DNA of 64,000 nt from Coriaria nepalensis (GCA_027186245.1 CP114481.1:24087501-24151500); one strand, 5' to 3'; shown: positions 1 to 12,630, counted from the first letter of the stretch. A program made the numbers and translations. The notes: generated by a model from the letters alone, not told the origin.

Positions 1-136
1 TAAATGGCTTCGAACGAAATTCGGCCTTTAAACATGACTTTCATGCATAACTTGCAGTTAATCTATTGAAGGCAACAATGCATTTGTTTAGCCTTAAAGT
101 CATGTCATTGAGTCTCATCCAGTCATTAAATCATTC
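1..136 (+). repeat. Monomer type A, reference copy (136 bp)
   Basis: First monomer of the 421-bp unit. It opens with TAAATGGCTTCGAACGAAAT and ends with CATTAAATCATTC. It is the most G+C-rich type (about 35%). It carries ATGCAT at 43-48 and 78-83 and the palindrome TTCGAA near its start. Compared with C it lacks about 6 bp between the TTCGAA region and the ACTTTC motif, which explains its shorter length. Copies vary mainly at TAAATGGC/TAAATCGC/TAAATTGC/TAAATTAC and at ACTTTCATGC/ACTTTCGTGC. The start is arbitrary; I chose it because the window begins there. Confidence 0.93.
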
Positions 137-279
137 TAAATTAAGTTGAACGAATTCAATTTTCGCCTTTCAAACATGATTTTCTTACATAACTTGCAAT
201 TAATTTATTGACGACAACAATGCATTATTTTAGCCTTAAAAAGTATATCATTCAGTCTTTTCATTTCATTAAATTGTTT
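137..279 (+). repeat. Monomer type B, reference copy (143 bp)
   Basis: Second monomer of the unit. It starts with TAAATTAAGTTGAACGAATT and ends with CATTAAATTGTTT. It is the most A+T-rich type (about 24% G+C). It is the only type with GAATTC, at 152-157 here, so one such site per unit is expected in most copies. It has one ATGCAT (220-225), whereas A and C have two each. Its signature is GATTTTCTTACATAACTTG where A and C have GACTTTCATGCATAACTTG, so B looks like the most diverged of the three. Confidence 0.93.
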
Positions 280-421
280 GAAAGCACTTCGACCCAATTC
301 TATTTTTGCATTTAAGACACGACTTTCATGCATAACTTGTAATTGATCTATTGAAGGCAACTATGCATTTTTTTAGCCTTAAAGTGATATTATTGCGTCT
401 CTTTTAGTCATTAAATCATTC
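280..421 (+). repeat. Monomer type C, reference copy (142 bp)
   Basis: Third monomer of the unit. It starts with GAAAGCACTTCG and ends with CATTAAATCATTC. It has ATGCAT at 328-333 and 363-368. It is closer to A than to B across GACTTTCATGCATAACTTG. Its tail exists in two main forms: CCTTAAAGTSATATTATTGCG and the shorter CCTAAAATTCATATTATTG. Its first 20 bases form the right arm of a dyad with the end of B. Confidence 0.93.
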
Positions 422-1263
422 TAAATGGCTTCGAACGAAATTCGGCCTTTAAACATGACTTTCATGCATAACTTGCAGTTAATCTATTGTAGGCAACAAT
501 GCATTTGTTTAGCCTTAAAGTCATGTCATTGAGTCTCATCCAGTCATTAAATCATTCTAAATTAAGTTGAACGATTTCTATTTTCACCCTTCAAACATGA
601 TTTTCTTACATCACATGCAATTAATTTATTGACGACAACAATCCATTATTTTAGCCTTAAAAAGTATATAATTCAGTCTTTTCATTTCATTAAATTGTTT
701 GAAAGCACTTCGACCCAATTCTATTTTTGCATTTAAGACACGACTTTCATGCATAACTTGTAATTGATCTATTGAAGGCAACTATGCATTTTTTTAGCCT
801 TAAAGTGATATTATTGCGTCTCTTTTAGTCATTAAATCATTCTAAATGGCTTCGAACGAAATTCGGCCTTTAAACATGACTTTCATGCATAACTTGCAGT
901 TAATCTATTGTAGGCAACAATGCATTTGTTTAGCCTTAAAGTCATGTCATTGAGTCTCATCCAGTCATTAAATCATTCTAAATTAAGTTGAACGATTTCT
1001 ATTTTCACCCTTCAAACATGATTTTCTTACATCACATGCAATTAATTTATTGACGACAACAATCCATTATTTTAGCCTTAAAAAGTATATAATTCAGTCT
1101 TTTCATTTCATTAAATTGTTTGAAAGCACTTCGAACCAATTCTATTTTGGCATTTAAGACACGACTTTCATGAATAACTTGTAATTGATCTACTGAAGGC
1201 AACTATGCATTTTTTTAGCCTAAAATTCATATTATTGCGTCTCTTTTAGTCATTCAATCATTC
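422..1263 (+). repeat. Recent tandem duplication of one 421-bp unit
   Basis: The units at 422 and 843 share rare variants: CTATTGTAGGCAAC in A, GAACGATTTCTATTTTCACC and ATCACATGCAATT in B, and AACAATCCATTATT. Their C monomers differ (GACCCAATT versus GAACCAATT, TTTTTGC versus TTTTGGC). One unit appears to be a direct copy of the other across A and B. Confidence 0.85.
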
Positions 1264-1684
1264 TAAATCGCTTCGAACGAAATTCGGCCTTTAAACATGA
1301 CTTTCATGCATAACTTGCAGTTAATCTATTGAAGGCAACAATGCATTAGTTTAGCCTTAAAGTCATGTCATTGAGTCTCATCCAGTCATTAAATCATTCT
1401 AAATTAAGTTGAACGAATTCTATTTTCGCCTTTCAAACATTATTTTCTTACATAACTTGCAATTAATTTATTGACGACAACAATGCATTATTTTAGCCCT
1501 AAAAAGTATATCATTCAGTCTTTTCATTTCATTAAATTGTTTGAAAGCACTTCGAACCAATTCTATTTTTGCATTTAAGACACGACTTTCATGCATAACT
1601 TGTAATTGATCTATTGAAGGCAACTATGCATTTTTTTAGCCTTAAAGTCATATTATTGCGTCTCTTTTAGTCATTAAATCATTC

Positions 1685-3789
1685 TAAATCGCTTCGAACG
1701 AAATTCGGCTTTTAAACATGACTTTCATGCGTAACTTGAAGTTAATCTATTGAAGGCAACAATGCATTTGTTTAGCCTTAAAGTCATGTCATTGAGTCTC
1801 ATCCAGTCATTAAATCATTCTAAATTAAGTTGAACGAATTCTATTTTCGCCTTTCAAACATTATTTTCTTACATAACTTGCAATTAATTTATTGACGACA
1901 ACAATGCATTATTTTAGCCCTAAAAAGTATATCATTCAGTCTTTTCATTTCATTAAATTGTTTGAAAGCACTTCGAACCAATTCTATTTTTGCATTTAAG
2001 ACACGACTTTCATGCATAACTTGTAATTGATCTATTGAAGGCAACTATGCATTTTTTTAGCCTTAAAGTCATATTATTGCGTCTCTTTTAGTCATTAAAT
2101 CATTCTAAATGGCTTCGAACGAAATTCGGCCTTTAAACATGACTTTCATGCATAACTTGCAGTTAATCTATTGAAGGCAACAATGCATTTGTTTAGCCTT
2201 AAAGTCATGTCATTGAGTCTCATCCAGTCATTAAATCATTCTAAATTAAGTTGAACGAATTCAATTTTCGCCTTTCAAACATGATTTTCTTACATAACTT
2301 GCAATTAATTTATTGACGACAACAATGCATTATTTTAGCCCTAAAAAGTATATCATTCAGTCTTTTCATTTCATTAAATTTTTTGAAAGCACTTCGTACC
2401 AATTCTATTTTTGCATTTAAGACACGACTTTCATGCATAACTTGTAATTGATCTATTGAAGGCAACTATGCATTTTTTTAGCCTTAAAGTCATATTTTTG
2501 CGTCTCTTTTAGTCATTAAATCATTTTAAATCGCTTCGAACGAAATTCGGCCTTTAAACATGACTTTCATGCATAACTTGCAGTTAATCTATTGAAGGCG
2601 ACAATGCATTTGTTTAGCCTTAAAGTCATGTCATTGAGTCTCATCCAGTCATTAAATCATTCTAAATTAAGTTGAACGAATTCTATTTTCGCCTTTCAAA
2701 CATGATTTTCTTACATAACTTGCAATTAATTTATTGACGACAACAATGCATTATTTTAGCCTTAAAAAGTATATCATTCAGTCTTTTCATTTCATTAAAT
2801 TGTTTGAAAGCACTTCGAACCAATTCTATTTTTGCATTTAAGACACGACTTTCATGCATAACTTGTAATTGATCTATTGAAGGCAACTATGCATTTTTTT
2901 AGCCTTAAAGTCATATTATTGCGTCTCTTTTGGTGATTAAATCATTCTAAATGGCTTCGAACGAAAGTCGGCCTTTAAACATGACTTTCATGCATAACTT
3001 GCAGTTAATCTATTGAAGGCAACAATGCATTTGTTTAGCCTTAAAGTCATGTCATTGAGTCTCATCCAGTCATTAAATCATTCTAAATTAAGTTGAACGA
3101 ATTCAATTTTCGCCTTTCAAACATGATTTTCTTACATAACTTGCAATTAATTTATTGACGACAACAACGCATTATTTTAGCCCTAAAAAATATATCATTC
3201 AGTCTTTTCATTTCATTAAATTGTTTGAAAGCACTTCGAACCAATTCTATTTTTGCATTTAAGACACGACTTTCATGCATAACTTGTAATTGATCTATTG
3301 AAGGCAACTATGCATTTTTTTAGCCTTAAAGTCATATTATTGCGTCTCTTTTAGTCATTAAATCATTCTAAATCGCTTCGAACGAAATTCGGCTTTTAAA
3401 CATGACTTTCATGCGTAACTTGAAGTTAATCTATTGAAGGCAACAATGCATTTGTTTAGCCTTAAAGTCATGTCATTGAGTCTCATCCAGTCATTAAATC
3501 ATTTTAAATTAAGTTGAACGAATTCTATTTTCGCCTTTCAAACATGATTTTCTTACATAACTTGCAATTAATTTATTGACGACAACAATGCATTATTTTA
3601 GCCTTAAAAAGTATATCATTCAGTCTTTTCATTTCATTAAATTGTTTGAAAGCACTTCGAACCAATTCTATTTTTGCATTTAAGACACGACTTTCATGCA
3701 TAACTTGTAATTGATCTATTGAAGGCAACTATGCATTTTTTTAGCCTTAAAGTCATATTATTGCGTCTCTTTTGGTGATTAAATCATTC
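1685..3789 (+). repeat. Five-unit block, copy 1 (offset 2526 bp from copy 2)
   Basis: The five units at 1685, 2106, 2527, 2948 and 3369 match, in order, those at 4211, 4632, 5053, 5474 and 5895. Shared rare markers are GCGTAACTTGAAG and AAACATTATTTTC (first unit), AAATTTTTTGAAAGCACTTC (second), GGCGACAATGC (third), GAAAGTCGGCC with CAACAACGCATT (fourth) and CATTTTAAATTAAG (fifth). The match decays in the last C monomer. Confidence 0.9.
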
Positions 3790-4210
3790 TAAATGGCTTC
3801 GAACGAAAGTCGGCCTTTAAACATGACTTTCATGCATAACTTGCAGTTAATCTATTGAAGGCAACAATGCATTTGTTTAGCCTTAAAGTCATGTCATTGA
3901 GTCTCATCCAGTCATTAAATCATTCTAAATTAAGTTGAACGAATTCAATTTTCGCCTTTCAAACTTGATTTTCTTACATAACTTGCAATTAATTTATTGA
4001 CGACAACAACGCATTATTTTAGCCCTAAAAAATATATCATTCAGTCTTTTCATTTCATTAAATTGTTTGAAAGCACTTCGAACCAATTCTATTTTTGCAT
4101 TTAAGACACGACTTTCATGCATAACTTGTAATTGATCTATTGAAGGCAACTATGCATTTTTTTAGCCTTAAAGTCATATTATTGCGTCTCTTTTAGTCAT
4201 TAAATCATTC

Positions 4211-6315
4211 TAAATCGCTTCGAACGAAATTCGGCTTTTAAACATGACTTTCATGCGTAACTTGAAGTTAATCTATTGAAGGCAACAATGCATTTGTTTA
4301 GCCTTAAAGTCATGTCATTGAGTCTCATCCAGTCATTAAATCATTCTAAATTAAGTTGAACGAATTCTATTTTCGCCTTTCAAACATTATTTTCTTACAT
4401 AACTTGCAATTAATTTATTGACGACAACAATGCATTATTTTAGCCCTAAAAAGTATATCATTCAGTCTTTTCATTTCATTAAATTGTTTGAAAGCACTTC
4501 GAACCAATTCTATTTTTGCATTTAAGACACGACTTTCATGCATAACTTGTAATTGATCTATTGAAGGCAACTATGCATTTTTTTAGCCTTAAAGTCATAT
4601 TATTGCGTCTCTTTTAGTCATTAAATCATTCTAAATGGCTTCGAACGAAATTCGGCCTTTAAACATGACTTTCATGCATAACTTGCAGTTAATCTATTGA
4701 AGGCAACAATGCATTTGTTTAGCCTTAAAGTCATGTCATTGAGTCTCATCCAGTCATTAAATCATTCTAAATTAAGTTGAACGAATTCAATTTTCGCCTT
4801 TCAAACATGATTTTCTTACATAACTTGCAATTAATTTATTGACGACAACAATGCATTATTTTAGCCCTAAAAAGTATATCATTCAGTCTTTTCATTTCAT
4901 TAAATTTTTTGAAAGCACTTCGTACCAATTCTATTTTTGCATTTAAGACACGACTTTCATGCATAACTTGTAATTGATCTATTGAAGGCAACTATGCATT
5001 TTTTTAGCCTTAAAGTCATATTTTTGCGTCTCTTTTAGTCATTAAATCATTTTAAATCGCTTCGAACGAAATTCGGCCTTTAAACATGACTTTCATGCAT
5101 AACTTGCAGTTAATCTATTGAAGGCGACAATGCATTTGTTTAGCCTTAAAGTCATGTCATTGAGTCTCATCCAGTCATTAAATCATTCTAAATTAAGTTG
5201 AACGAATTCTATTTTCGCCTTTCAAACATGATTTTCTTACATAACTTGCAATTAATTTATTGACGACAACAATGCATTATTTTAGCCTTAAAAAGTATAT
5301 CATTCAGTCTTTTCATTTCATTAAATTGTTTGAAAGCACTTCGAACCAATTCTATTTTTGCATTTAAGACACGACTTTCATGCATAACTTGTAATTGATC
5401 TATTGAAGGCAACTATGCATTTTTTTAGCCTTAAAGTCATATTATTGCGTCTCTTTTGGTGATTAAATCATTCTAAATGGCTTCGAACGAAAGTCGGCCT
5501 TTAAACATGACTTTCATGCATAACTTGCAGTTAATCTATTGAAGGCAACAATGCATTTGTTTAGCCTTAAAGTCATGTCATTGAGTCTCATCCAGTCATT
5601 AAATCATTCTAAATTAAGTTGAACGAATTCAATTTTCGCCTTTCAAACATGATTTTCTTACATAACTTGCAATTAATTTATTGACGACAACAACGCATTA
5701 TTTTAGCCCTAAAAAATATATCATTCAGTCTTTTCATTTCATTAAATTGTTTGAAAGCACTTCGAACCAATTCTATTTTTGCATTTAAGACACGACTTTC
5801 ATGCATAACTTGTAATTGATCTATTGAAGGCAACTATGCATTTTTTTAGCCTTAAAGTCATATTATTGCGTCTCTTTTAGTCATTAAATCATTCTAAATC
5901 GCTTCGAACGAAATTCGGCTTTTAAACATGACTTTCATGCGTAACTTGAAGTTAATCTATTGAAGGCAACAATGCATTTGTTTAGCCTTAAAGTCATGTC
6001 ATTGAGTCTCATCCAGTCATTAAATCATTTTAAATTAAGTTGAACGAATTCTATTTTCGCCTTTCAAACATGATTTTCTTACATAACTTGCAATTAATTT
6101 ATTGACGACAACAATGCATTATTTTAGCCTTAAAAAGTATATCATTCAGTCTTTTCATTTCATTAAATTGTTTGAAAGCACTTCGAACCAATTCTATTTT
6201 TGCATTTAAGACACGACTTTCATGCATAACTTGTAATTGATCTATTGAAGGCAACTATGCAATTTTTTAGCCTTAAAGTGATATTATTGCGTCTCTTTTA
6301 GTCATTAAATCATTT
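4211..6315 (+). repeat. Five-unit block, copy 2
   Basis: This is the second copy of the block at 1685-3789, displaced by 2526 bp (6 units). It carries the same ordered set of rare variants. Similarity ends in the C monomer after about 6250, where GCAATTTTTTAGCC and ATTCCGCC begin. The intervening unit at 3790 is itself a near copy of the unit at 2948, so a 2-unit (842 bp) duplication is nested in this region. Confidence 0.9.
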
Positions 6316-6592
6316 TAAATGGCTTCGAACGAAATTCCGCCTTTAAACATGACTTTCATGCATAACTTGCAGTTAATCTATTGAAGGCAACAATGCATTT
6401 GTTTAGCCTTAAAGTCATGTCATTGAGTCTCATCCAGTCATTAAATCATTCTAAATTAAGTTGAACGAATTCTATTTTCACCCTTCAAACATGATTTTCT
6501 TACATCACATGCAAATAATTTATTGACGACAACAATGCATTATTTTAGCCTTAAAAAGTATATCATTCAGTCTTTTCATTGCATTAAATTGT

Positions 6593-6608
6593 TTCGAAGC
6601 ACTTCGAA
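6593..6608. repeat. Near-perfect dyad subset at B/C boundaries, first example
   Basis: TTCGAAG-CA-CTTCGAA: 7-bp perfect arms with a 2-bp spacer. The same 16-bp form occurs at 12487, 14171, 16271, 19082, 30867, 32694, 34380, 43095, 43516, 45199, 48570 and 51084, and within the perfect dyad at 35501. Ordinary units have TTGAAAG or TTCAAAG as the left arm. Confidence 0.88.
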
Positions 6609-7157
6609 CCAATTATATTTTTGCATTTAAGACACCACTTTCAGGAATAACTTGTAATTGATCTATTGAAGGCAACTATGCATTTTTTAAGCCTAAAATT
6701 CATATTATTGCGTCTCTTTTAGTCGTTAAATCATTCTAAATCGCTTCGAACGAAATTCGGCCTTTAAACATGACTTTCGTGCATAACTTGCAGTTAATCT
6801 ATTGAAGGCAACAATGCATTTGTTTAGCCTTGAAGTCATGTCATTGAGTCTCATCCAGTCATTAAATCATTCTAAATTAAGTTGAACGAATTCTATTTTC
6901 GCCTTTCAAACATGATTTTCTTACATAACTTGCAATTAATTTATTGACGACAACAATGCATTATTTTAGCCTTAAAAAGTATATCATTCAGTCTTTTCAT
7001 TTCATTAAATTGTCTGAAAGCACTTCGAACCAATTCTATTTTTGCATCTAAGACACGACTTTCATGCATAACTTGTAATTGATCTATTGAAGGCAACTAT
7101 GCATTTTTTTAGCCTTAAAGTGATATTATTGCGTCTCTTTTAGTCATTAAATCATTC

Positions 7158-8420
7158 TAAATGGCTTCGAACGAAATTCGGCCTTTAAACATGACTTTCA
7201 TGCATAACTTGCAGTTAATCTATTGAAGGCAACAATGCATTAGTTTAGCCTTAAAGTCATGTCATTGAGTCTGATCCAGTCATTAAATCATTCTAAATTA
7301 AGTTGAACGAATTCAATTTTCGCCTTTCAAACATGATTTTCTTACATAACTTGCAATTAATTTATTGACGACAACAATGCATTATTTTAGCCCTAAAAAG
7401 TATATCATTCCGTCTTTTCATTTCATTAAATTGTTTGAAAGCACTTCGAACCAATTCTATTTTTGCATTTAAGACACGACTTTCATGCATAACTTGTAAT
7501 TGATCTATTGAAGGCAACTATGCATTTTTTTAGCCTTAAATTCATATTATTGCGTCTCTTTTAGTCATTAAATCATTCTAAATCGCTTCGAACGAAATTC
7601 GGCCTTTAAGCATGACTTTCATGCATAACTTGCAGTTAATCTATTGAAGGCAACAATGCATTTGTTTAGCCTTAAAGTCATGTCATTGAGTCTCATCCAG
7701 TCATTAAATCATTCTAAATTAAGTTGAACGAATTCTATTTTCGCCTTTCAAACATGATTTTCTTACATAACTTGCAATTAATTTATTGACGACGACAATG
7801 CATTATTTTAGCCTTAAAAAGTATATCATTCAGTCTTTTCATTTCATTAAATTGTTTGAAAGGACTTCGAACCAATTCTATTTTTGCATTTAAGACAAGA
7901 CTTTCATGCATAACTTGTAATTGATCTATTGAAGGCAACTATGCAATTTTTTAGCCTTAAAGTGATATTATTGCGTCTCTTTTAGTCATTAAATCATTTT
8001 AAATGGCTTCGAAAGAAATTCCGCCTTTAAACATGACTTTCATGCATAACTTGCAGTTAATCTATTGAAGGCAACAATGCATTTGTTTAGCCTTAAAGTC
8101 ATGTCATTGAGTCTCATCCAGTCATTAAATCATTGTAAATTAAGTTGAACGAATTCTAATTTCGCCTTCCAAACATGATTTTCTTACATAACTTGCAATT
8201 AATTTATTGACGACAACAATGCATTATTTTAGCCCTAAAAAGTATATCATTCAGTCTTTTCATTTCATTAAATTGTTTTAAAGCACTTCGAACCAATTCT
8301 ATTTTTGCAGTTAAGACACGACTTTCATGCATAACTTGTAATTGATCTATTGAAGGCAACTATGCATTTTTTTAGCCTTAAAGTGATATTATTGCGTCTC
8401 TTTTAGTCATTAAATCATTC
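7158..8420 (+). repeat. Three-unit block, copy 1
   Basis: The units at 7158, 7579 and 8000 carry GCATTAGTTTAGCC, TATCATTCCGTC, ACGACGACAATGC, GAAAGGACTTCG, AGACAAGACTTTC and TAATTTCGCCTTCC. The same ordered markers recur at 12631-13893 (offset 5473 bp, 13 units). The first two units also recur at 8842-9683 (offset 1684 bp). Confidence 0.88.
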
Positions 8421-8841
8421 TAAATGGCTTCGAACGAAATTCGGCCTTTAAACATGACTTTCATGCATAACTTGCAGTTAATCTATTGTAGGCAACAATG
8501 CATTTGTTTAGCCTTAAAGTCATGTCATTGAGTCTCATCCAGTCATTAAATCATTCTAAATTAAGTTGAACGATTTCTATTTTCACCCTTCAAACATGAT
8601 TTTCTTACATCACATGCAATTAATTTATTGACGACAACAATCCATTATTTTAGCCTTAAAAAGTATATAATTCAGTCTTTTCATTTCATTAAATTGTTTG
8701 AAAGCACTTCGAACCAATTCTATTTTGGCATTTAAGACACGACTTTCATGAATAACTTGTAATTGATCTACTGAAGGCAACTATGCATTTTTTTAGCCTA
8801 AAATTCATATTATTGCGTCTCTTTTAGTCATTAAATCATTC
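8421..8841 (+). repeat. Near-identical copy of the unit at 843-1263
   Basis: This unit repeats the whole rare haplotype of the unit at 843 (CTATTGTAGGCAAC, GAACGATTTCT, AACAATCCATT, TTTTGGCATTT, ATCTACTGAAGG) at an offset of 7578 bp, exactly 18 units. By eye I find a single difference, CATTCAATC versus CATTAAATC near the end. Units between the two copies are less similar, so the copy was moved a long way within the array. Confidence 0.85.
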
Positions 8842-9683
8842 TAAATCGCTTCGAACGAAATTCGGCCTTTAAACATGACTTTCATGCATAACTTGCAGTT
8901 AATCTATTGAAGGCAACAATGCATTAGTTTAGCCTTAAAGTCATGTCATTGAGTCTCATCCAGTCATTAAATCATTCTAAATTAAGTTGAACGAATTCAA
9001 TTTTCGCCTTTCAAACATGATTTTCTTACATAACTTGCAATTAATTTATTGACGACAACAATGCATTATTTTAGCCCTAAAAAGTATATCATTCCGTCTT
9101 TTCATTTCATTAAATTGTTTGAAAGCACTTCGAACCAATTCTATTTTTGCATTTAAGACACGACTTTCATGCATAACTTGTAATTGATCTATTGAAGGCA
9201 ACTATGCATTTTTTTAGCCTTAAATTCATATTATTGCGTCTCTTTTAGTCATTAAATCATTCTAAATCGCTTCGAACGAAATTCGGCCTTTAAATATGAC
9301 TTTCATGCATAACTTGCAGTTAATCTATTGAAGGCAACAATGCATTTGTTTAGCCTTAAAGTCATGTCATTGAGTCTCATCCAGTCATTAAATCATTCTA
9401 AATTAAGTTGAACGAATTCTATTTTCGCCTTTCAAACATGATTTTCTTACATAACTTGCAATTAATTTATTGACGACGACAATGCATTATTTTAGCCTTA
9501 AAAAGTATATCATTCAGTCTTTTCATTTCATTAAATTGTTTGAAAGGACTTCGAACCAATTCTATTTTTGCATTTAAGACACGACTTTCATGCATAACTT
9601 GTAATTGATCTATTGAAGGCAACTATGCATTTTTTTAGCCTTAAAGTCATATTATTGCGTCTCTTTTAGTCATTAAATCATTC
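8842..9683 (+). repeat. Two-unit copy of 7158-7999
   Basis: Units 8842 and 9263 share GCATTAGTTTAGCC, TTCAATTTTCGCC, ATTCCGTC, ACGACGACAATG and GAAAGGACTTCG with units 7158 and 7579, at an offset of four units (1684 bp). Differences include TTAAATATGAC instead of TTAAGCATGAC in the second A monomer. Confidence 0.85.
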
Positions 9684-10525
9684 TAAATGGCTTCGAACGA
9701 AAGTCGGCCTTTAAACATGACTTTCATGCATAACTTGCAGTTAATCTATTGAAGGCAACAATGCATTTGTTTAGCCTTAAAGTCATGTCATTGAGTCTCA
9801 TCCAGTCATTAAATCATTCTAAATTAAATTGAACGAATTCAATTTTCGCCTTTCAAACCTGATTTTCTTGCATAACTTGCAATTAATTTATTGACGACAA
9901 CAACGCATTATTTTAGCCCTAAAAAATATATCATTCAGTCTTTACATTTCATTAAATTGTTTGAAAGCACTTCGAACCAATTCTATTTTTGCATTTAAGA
10001 CACGACTTTCATGCATAACTTGTAATTGATCTATTGAAGGCAACTATGCATTTTTTCAGCCTTAAATTCATATTATTGCGTCTCTTTTAGTCATTAAATC
10101 ATTCTAAATCGCTTCGAACGAAATTCGGCCTTTAAGCATGACTTTCATGCATAACTTGCAGTTAATCTATTGAAGGCAACAATGCATTTGTTTAGCCTTA
10201 AAGTCATGTCATTGAGTCTCATCCAGTCATTAAATCATTCTAAATTTAGTTGAACGAATTCTATTTTCGCCTTTCAAACATGATTTTCTTACATAACTTG
10301 CAATTAATATATTGACGACAACAATGCATTATTTTAGCCTTAACAAGTATATCATTCAGTCTTTTCATTTCATTAAATTGTTTGAAAGCACTTCGAACCA
10401 ATTCTATTTTTGCATTTAAGACACGACTTTCATGCATAACTTGTAATTGATCTATTGAAGGCAACTATGCATTTTTTTAGCCTTAAAGTGATATTATTGC
10501 GTCTCTTTTAGTTATTAAATCATTC

Positions 10526-10946
10526 TAAATGGCTTCGAACGAAATTCGGCCTTTAAACATGACTTTCATGCATAACTTGCAGTTAATCTATTGTAGGCAA
10601 CAATGCATTTGTTTAGCCTTAAAGTCATGTCATTGAGTCTCATCCAGTCATTAAATCATTGTAAATTAAGTTGAACGAATTCTATTTTCGCCTTTCAAAC
10701 TTGATTTTCTAACATAACTTGCAATTAATTTATTGACGACAACAATGCATTATTTTAGCCTTAAAAAGTATATAATTCAGTCTTTTCATTTCATTAAATT
10801 GTTTGAAAGCACTTCGAACCAATTCTATTTTGGCATTTAAGACACGACTTTCATAAATAACTTGTAATTGATCTATTGAAGGCAACTATGCCTTTTTTTA
10901 GCCTAAAATATATGTTATTGCGTATCTTTTAGTCATTAAATCATTC
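10526..10946 (+). repeat. Unit with AAATAAC/ATATATG haplotype, copy 1
   Basis: It carries CTATTGTAGGCAAC, CATTGTAAATTAAG, AAACTTGATTTTCTAAC, TTTCATAAATAAC and CCTAAAATATATGTTATTGCG. The same set reappears three units (1263 bp) later at 11789. The AAATAAC/ATATATG tail also marks units near 33824-34102 and 34945-35229, so this haplotype is spread over more than 20 kb. Confidence 0.8.
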
Positions 10947-11788
10947 TAAATGGCTTCGAACGAAATTCGGCTTTTAAACATGACTTTCATGCGTAACTTG
11001 AAGTTAATCTATTGAAGGCAACAATGCATTTGTTTAGCCTTAAAGTCATGTCATTGAGTCTCATCCAGTCATTAAATCATTCTAAATTAAGTTGAACGAA
11101 TTCTATTTTCGCCTTTCAAACATGATTTTCTTACATAACTTGCAATTAATTTATTGACGACAACAACGCATTATTTTAGCCCTAAAAAATATATCATTCA
11201 GTCTTTTCATTTCATTAAATTGTTTGAAAGCACTTCGAACCAATTCTATTTTTGCATTTAAGATACGACTTTCATGCATAACTTGTAATTGATCTATTGA
11301 AGGCAACTATGCATTTTTTTAGCCTTAAAGTCATATTATTGCGTCTCTTTTAGTCATTAAATCATTCTAAATCGCTTCGAACGAAATTCGGCTTTTAAAC
11401 ATGACTTTCATGCGTAACTTGAAGTTAATCTATTGAAGGCAACAATGCATTTGTTTAGCCTTAAAGTCATGTCATTGAGTCTCATCCAGTCATTAAATCA
11501 TTTTAAATTAAGTTGAACGAATTCTATTTTCGCCTTTCAAACATGATTTTCTTACATAACTTGCAATTAATTTACTGACGACAACAATGCATTATTTTAG
11601 CCTTAAAAAGTATATCATTCAGTCTTTTCATTTCATTAAATTGTTTGAAAGCACTTCGAACCAATTCTATTTTTGCATTTAAGACACGACTTTCATGCAT
11701 AACTTGTAATTGATCTATTGAAGGCAACTATGCATTTTTTTAGCCTTAAAGTGATATTATTGCGTCTCTTTTAGTCATTAAATCATTC

Positions 11789-12209
11789 TAAATGGCTTCG
11801 AACGAAATTCGGCCTTTAAACATGACTTTCATGCATAACTTGCAGTTAATCTATTGTAGGCAACAATGCATTTGTTTAGCCTTAAAGTCATGTCATTGAG
11901 TCTCATCCAGTCATTAAATCATTGTAAATTAAGTTGAACGAATTCTATTTTCTCCTTTCAAACTTGATTTTCTAACATAACTTGCAATTAATTTATTGAC
12001 GACAACAATGCATTATTTTAGCCTTAAAAAGTATATAATTCAGTCTTTTCATTTCATTAAATTGTTTGAAAGCACTTCGAACCAATTCTATTTTGGCATT
12101 TAAGACACGACTTTCATAAATAACTTGTAATTGATCTATTGAAGGCAACTATGCATTTTTTTAGCCTAAAATATATGTTATTGCGTATCTTTTAGTCATT
12201 AAATCACTC
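11789..12209 (+). repeat. Unit with AAATAAC/ATATATG haplotype, copy 2
   Basis: Near copy of 10526-10946, displaced by 1263 bp. It differs by TTTTCTCCTTTC in B and GCATTTTTTT instead of GCCTTTTTTT in C. Confidence 0.8.
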
Positions 12210-12630
12210 TAAATTGCTTCGAACGAAATTTGGCCTTTAAATATGACTTTCGTGCATAACTTGCAGTTAATCTATTGAAGGCAACGATGCATTTGTTTAG
12301 CCTTAAAGTCATGTCATTGAGTCTCATCCAGTCATTAAATGATTCTAAATTAAGTTGAACGATTTCTATTTTCACCCTTCAAACATGATTTTCTTACATC
12401 ACATGCAATTAATTTATTGACGACAACAATCCATTATTTTAGCCTTAAAAAGTATATCGTTCAGTCTTTTCACTGCATTAAATTGTTTCGAAGCACTTCG
12501 AACCAATTATATTTTTGCATTTAAGACACGACTTTCATGAATAACTTGTAATTGATCTACTGAAGGCAACTATGCATTTTTTTAGCCTAAAATTCATATT
12601 ATTGCGTCTCTTTTAGTCATTAAATCATTC

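Noticed and set aside
10261..10464. Minus-strand open frame of 67 codons, with relatives at 53073-53270, 54336-54533 and 58540-58743
   Set aside because: It runs through the C head and B monomer of ordinary satellite units, starts at TTG (10464) rather than ATG, and is open only in a few units. The copies at 53073 and 54336 are identical because the unit was duplicated 1263 bp apart. The unit length, 421 bp, is not a multiple of 3, so no frame continues into the next unit. No known domain, no coding bias.
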